From NCBI GenBank assembly GCA_945872825.1, contig CAMCBD010000020.1, positions 1 to 35,682 of the forward strand: a stretch of DNA of 35,682 nt, read 5' to 3'. The DNA is from Nitrosomonas ureae (lineage in GTDB: Bacteria > Pseudomonadota > Gammaproteobacteria > Burkholderiales > Nitrosomonadaceae). The notes beneath the pieces were generated by a model. It worked only from the letters and a program-made list of their open reading frames with translations. It was not told the origin of the DNA and ran no database searches. This document shows, in pieces, positions 33,207 through 35,682 of the stretch; position 1 is the stretch's first letter, and every line of letters starts with the position of its first letter. A program made the translations under genes and the position numbers.

Positions 33207-34772
33207 ATGCACGAAGAATCCGTGATGCATGGCCTGAAAACCAAAGGATTAAAAAAAGGATCGGTATCCAAGTCGGCCGCTATCACGATTGGCCTGGCAG
33301 CGACCGCTCCGGCATACTCGTTAACCGGCGCGTTGGGTTACGGTGCTTCCGAAAGCGGTTATCAGTTGCCGATCGTGTTCATTCTGTCCGTGATCCCGAT
33401 GTTCTTTGTGGCATTATCTTACAAACACCTGACTACCTCAGCGCCGGATTCTGGTACAGTTTTCACATGGGGTACAAAAGCCATTGGGCCACGATTTGGT
33501 TGGTTGGGCGGTTGGGCGCTGTTACTGGCAAGTGTGCTGGCAGGCGTCGCTGCAACTCAGGTCATAGTCAACACGACAGCCATCGTCTTTAATTTAGACG
33601 AAACGCCCCTGTGGCTTCGCTTCGGCGTAGCTATTCTGTTCATCCTCAGTACGACATATCTAACGGCACTCGGTGCTGAGGAATCTTCACGCACCACCAT
33701 GATCCTGACGATCGCACAATACGGTGGTCTCATCTTACTCGCAGCTATCCTGTTGATACGCACCATGCAGGGAGACGCGGCGAGTACTGCCGAGCCATTT
33801 TCACTGGAGTGGCTCAACCCGTTTGCGATTTCCTCTTTCAGCGCGTTTCTTAATGGATTCCTTGTGGCGTTATTCATTTTCTGGGGATTTGATGCGTCGC
33901 TGGCAATGTCAGAGGAAACCGATGGCAGTTCAGAGCAAGCAGGCCGAAGTGGCCTTATCGCGATGACAATTACTGTAATCATCTATGTAGTTTTCTCTAC
34001 AACGGCATTAGCTTACGCCGGTATTGATCCGCAGGATAAATCAAGCCTGACGTTTAAGGACAACATTGATTCCATCATCACCGTTCTGACAACCGACATG
34101 ATCGGCGCCAAAGGCGCATTAATTGCTGCTTTAATAATCGGTGTTTCGGCTTTCTCTTCGACGATGTCTACGATTATGCCGGCAGCGCGTGCTGCGCTTG
34201 CAATGGCGATATACCGGGCCATTCCCAGCAGATTTTCTTCAGTCAGTGAAGCAACACAAACACCGAAGTTTGCAACTTGGACAATCGGTTTGATGACGCT
34301 GGTCATCTACACCACCCTGAGCATGATCAGCGAATCAATTGTCAAAGATTCTATCCACAGTGTCAGCATAGCAATCTGCACCTACTACACTATAGCGTCG
34401 CTATCTTGTGTACTCTATTTTCATCGTACTGCATTTAATCACTGGCAAACAGCGCTGTCGCAAGTGATCTTACCTGCAATTGCTGCTGTGATTTTGGTTG
34501 CGGTGGGTATTCTTCAGGCCTGGAACATGATGGATCCCAATTATGGGTCCAGTGGATCGATTGCTGGCGTGGGTACTGTGTTCTTAATCGGAGTTGTCGC
34601 GCTATTTCTCGGTATCCCACTGATGATACTTTGGAACATGCGTGAACCCAGATTCTTTCGGGGCGAAACACTTCCCCTTGAAAGGGCGCATATGGTGTTC
34701 GATAACGGAAATAACATTCCGGTCCACTCCGTTATCAACCAAGACACTGGCAATAAACTGCCTAGCAAATGA
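33207..34772 (+). CDS. APC-superfamily amino acid permease
   Basis: A 521-residue inner-membrane transporter with about twelve helices. The APC-family N-terminal signature is seen in KKGSVSKSAAITIGLAATAP, AYSLTGALGYGASESGYQLP, PDSGTVFTWGTKAIGPRFGW and LGGWALLLASVLAGVAATQV. A conserved central loop follows (GFDASLAMSEETDGSSEQAG). The frame is open to ATG 33195, but GAGGT at 33196-33200 is correctly spaced from the ATG at 33207 (MHEESVMHG), which I use. Substrate is not predictable; relatives carry amino acids or polyamines. It is flanked by an intergenic region and a convergent rhodanese gene. Confidence 0.85.
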   Translation: MHEESVMHGLKTKGLKKGSVSKSAAITIGLAATAPAYSLTGALGYGASESGYQLPIVFILSVIPMFFVALSYKHLTTSAPDSGTVFTWGTKAIGPRFGWLGGWALLLASVLAGVAATQVIVNTTAIVFNLDETPLWLRFGVAILFILSTTYLTALGAEESSRTTMILTIAQYGGLILLAAILLIRTMQGDAASTAEPFSLEWLNPFAISSFSAFLNGFLVALFIFWGFDASLAMSEETDGSSEQAGRSGLIAMTITVIIYVVFSTTALAYAGIDPQDKSSLTFKDNIDSIITVLTTDMIGAKGALIAALIIGVSAFSSTMSTIMPAARAALAMAIYRAIPSRFSSVSEATQTPKFATWTIGLMTLVIYTTLSMISESIVKDSIHSVSIAICTYYTIASLSCVLYFHRTAFNHWQTALSQVILPAIAAVILVAVGILQAWNMMDPNYGSSGSIAGVGTVFLIGVVALFLGIPLMILWNMREPRFFRGETLPLERAHMVFDNGNNIPVHSVINQDTGNKLPSK

Positions 34773-34863
34773 AAGTAATCAGATTCACTGGTTTTTGGTG
34801 AAGAAGGACATTAAGATTTAACATAAGATTGACTGTACTAAATTCAAAATTACTATGTCATTT

Positions 34864-35244
34864 CTAGATTGATTTATCTTTTTCAAGCGGAAAACCAGCG
34901 TCACGTAAAGCTTTAATTCCCCCATCCATAGATACCACATTGGTATAGCCCATTTGTTGCAATGCATCCGCCACCAGAACTGAACGGTACCCACCGCCGC
35001 AATACAGCACAATAGCGGCTTGCTTATCAGGTATCACGTTTTCAATGTCTCGTTCGATGATACCTTTTCCAAGATGACGAGCACCTGCCGCATGATCAAT
35101 CCAGAATTCATGATCTTCGCGAACATCGATAAAATGAAATTGTTCTCCCCCCGTCAATCTGGCCTGCACATCACTCACAGTACATTCCTTTATGCGTTGT
35201 TTTGCTTGTTCTACTAACCGTAAAAACCCCGGATTGTGTTGCAT
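34864..35244 (-). CDS. Single-domain rhodanese-like sulfurtransferase
   Basis: A 126-residue protein with one rhodanese domain from about residue 24 to 120. Motifs are FHFIDVREDHEFWIDHAAGA, ARHLGKGIIE, and the active-site loop LYCGGGYRS with the catalytic cysteine at about residue 81. Then DALQQMGYTNVVSMDGGIKA and GFPLEKD follow. Such proteins transfer sulfane sulfur to thiophilic acceptors, and physiological partners vary. GGGGAGA stands 3-9 nt before the ATG. No signal peptide is seen, so it is probably cytoplasmic. It is a single-gene unit convergent with the permease. Confidence 0.9.
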   Translation of the reverse strand: MQHNPGFLRLVEQAKQRIKECTVSDVQARLTGGEQFHFIDVREDHEFWIDHAAGARHLGKGIIERDIENVIPDKQAAIVLYCGGGYRSVLVADALQQMGYTNVVSMDGGIKALRDAGFPLEKDKSI

Positions 35245-35538
35245 TATTCTCCCCTATTATTATTCAACACTGTGTGATAACCAAAAATGGCTATTGGAAT
35301 GTACCAAAGATTTTCTATACGGTCAAAATGATAACAAATACACAAAATTAATCTGGTATCAAATACTTCGGCGATTATGTCTCTTCCCTCAATGAGAAGA
35401 GAAGATTCACATTGGCTTTACGTGAGCATAACCACGAGTATCAATTTCATATTTATGGTTATGAGTTTATGTGAATAAGTGCGGCGTGCAAGCAGAAACG
35501 CTGCATCAGAAAAATACCGGAACTAGAAAATAAAAAAA

Positions 35539-35577
35539 ACCGGTACACCGGCTGTCTTTCGACAGTGGTGTACCGGT
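35539..35577 (-). terminator. Rho-independent terminator of the partial gene at the window end
   Basis: Arms ACCGGTACACC (35539-35549) and GGTGTACCGGT (35567-35577) pair perfectly, with an inner CTGTC/GACAG stem (35552-35556 and 35561-35565) closed by a four-nt loop. An A-run at 35532-35539 gives the U-tract on the minus strand. It lies about 18 nt beyond the stop at 35595. The rest of 35245-35538 shows no gene. Confidence 0.92.
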
Positions 35578-35594
35578 GTTGATGCTTGCTAAGC

Positions 35595-35682
35595 TTATAG
35601 CTTGGTAAAGACTGGGATAACTGCGCCAGCAATACTATTGATATAGCGATTGCCTTCTTGGTCCCAGGTCATCAGTAAGCCA
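35595..35682 (-). CDS. 3' end of an unidentified gene (28 C-terminal residues visible)
   Basis: The minus-strand frame enters from the window edge and ends LLMTWDQEGNRYINSIAGAV then IPVFTKL, stopping at TAA 35597-35595. The strong terminator immediately downstream supports this as a real, well-expressed gene. The fragment is too short to name. Confidence 0.7.
   Translation of the reverse strand, partial: GLLMTWDQEGNRYINSIAGAVIPVFTKL

Noticed and set aside
1-35682. Search for CRISPR arrays, tRNA or rRNA genes, and phage attachment sites
   Set aside because: No regularly spaced repeats, no cloverleaf-like or rRNA segments, and no integrase gene were seen.

Overview
The window reads as chromosome of a Gram-negative proteobacterium, most consistent with a Nitrosomonas-like betaproteobacterium. 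This rests on the overall look of the proteins, moderate GC content, TonB-dependent receptors and a PstSCAB/PhoB phosphate system. No marker gene (16S rRNA, amoA) is present, so the genus is an inference.

Layout. (1) 209-3584: a cobalamin riboswitch followed by a tight btuB-btuM-cobO operon for uptake and adenosylation of corrinoids. (2) 3585-5697: relics of IS5- and IS481-type transposases, a small four-helix membrane protein, and a Tat-exported PhoX/DUF839 gene broken by one in-frame amber codon. (3) 5863-8791: a stress/proteostasis cluster with a DnaJ-like CbpA, CbpM, thioredoxin-2 and an HtrA-type protease. (4) 9256-9774: an exported MsrB, followed by about 1 kb holding an IS5-family relic and otherwise unassigned sequence. 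(5) 10756-27877: a 17-kb phosphate-starvation island. It has pstSCAB on the minus strand with a Pho box before pstS. Next come a secreted beta-helix protein, a small periplasmic protein and a giant TonB-dependent receptor with N-terminal Ig-like/carboxypeptidase-regulatory domains. These are followed by a complete TonB2-type energiser (TPR protein, TonB, ExbD, ExbB, TtpC-like, DUF3450). Divergently, psiE and phoB each have a well-matching Pho box. (6) 27878-29040: a graveyard of IS5- and IS481-family relics occupying the place where phoR would usually follow phoB. (7) 29352-32509: a serralysin-type secreted metalloprotease and, convergent to it, a membrane-anchored protein-kinase homologue that has lost its catalytic residues. 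(8) 33207-35682: an APC-family amino acid permease, a single-domain rhodanese, and the 3' end of an unidentified gene with a strong terminator.

How it fits together. The most interesting unit is region 5. A dedicated outer-membrane receptor, its own TonB2 motor and a secreted beta-helix protein lie between the high-affinity phosphate ABC transporter and phoB/psiE. I infer a PhoB-controlled outer-membrane system for capturing a phosphorus-containing substrate and feeding phosphate to PstSCAB. Two phosphate genes carry single premature stops: pstA at codon 7 (UGA) and phoX at codon 116 (UAG). Neither phoR nor phoU is present in the window, so the island may be partly decaying, or these stops may be sequence errors.
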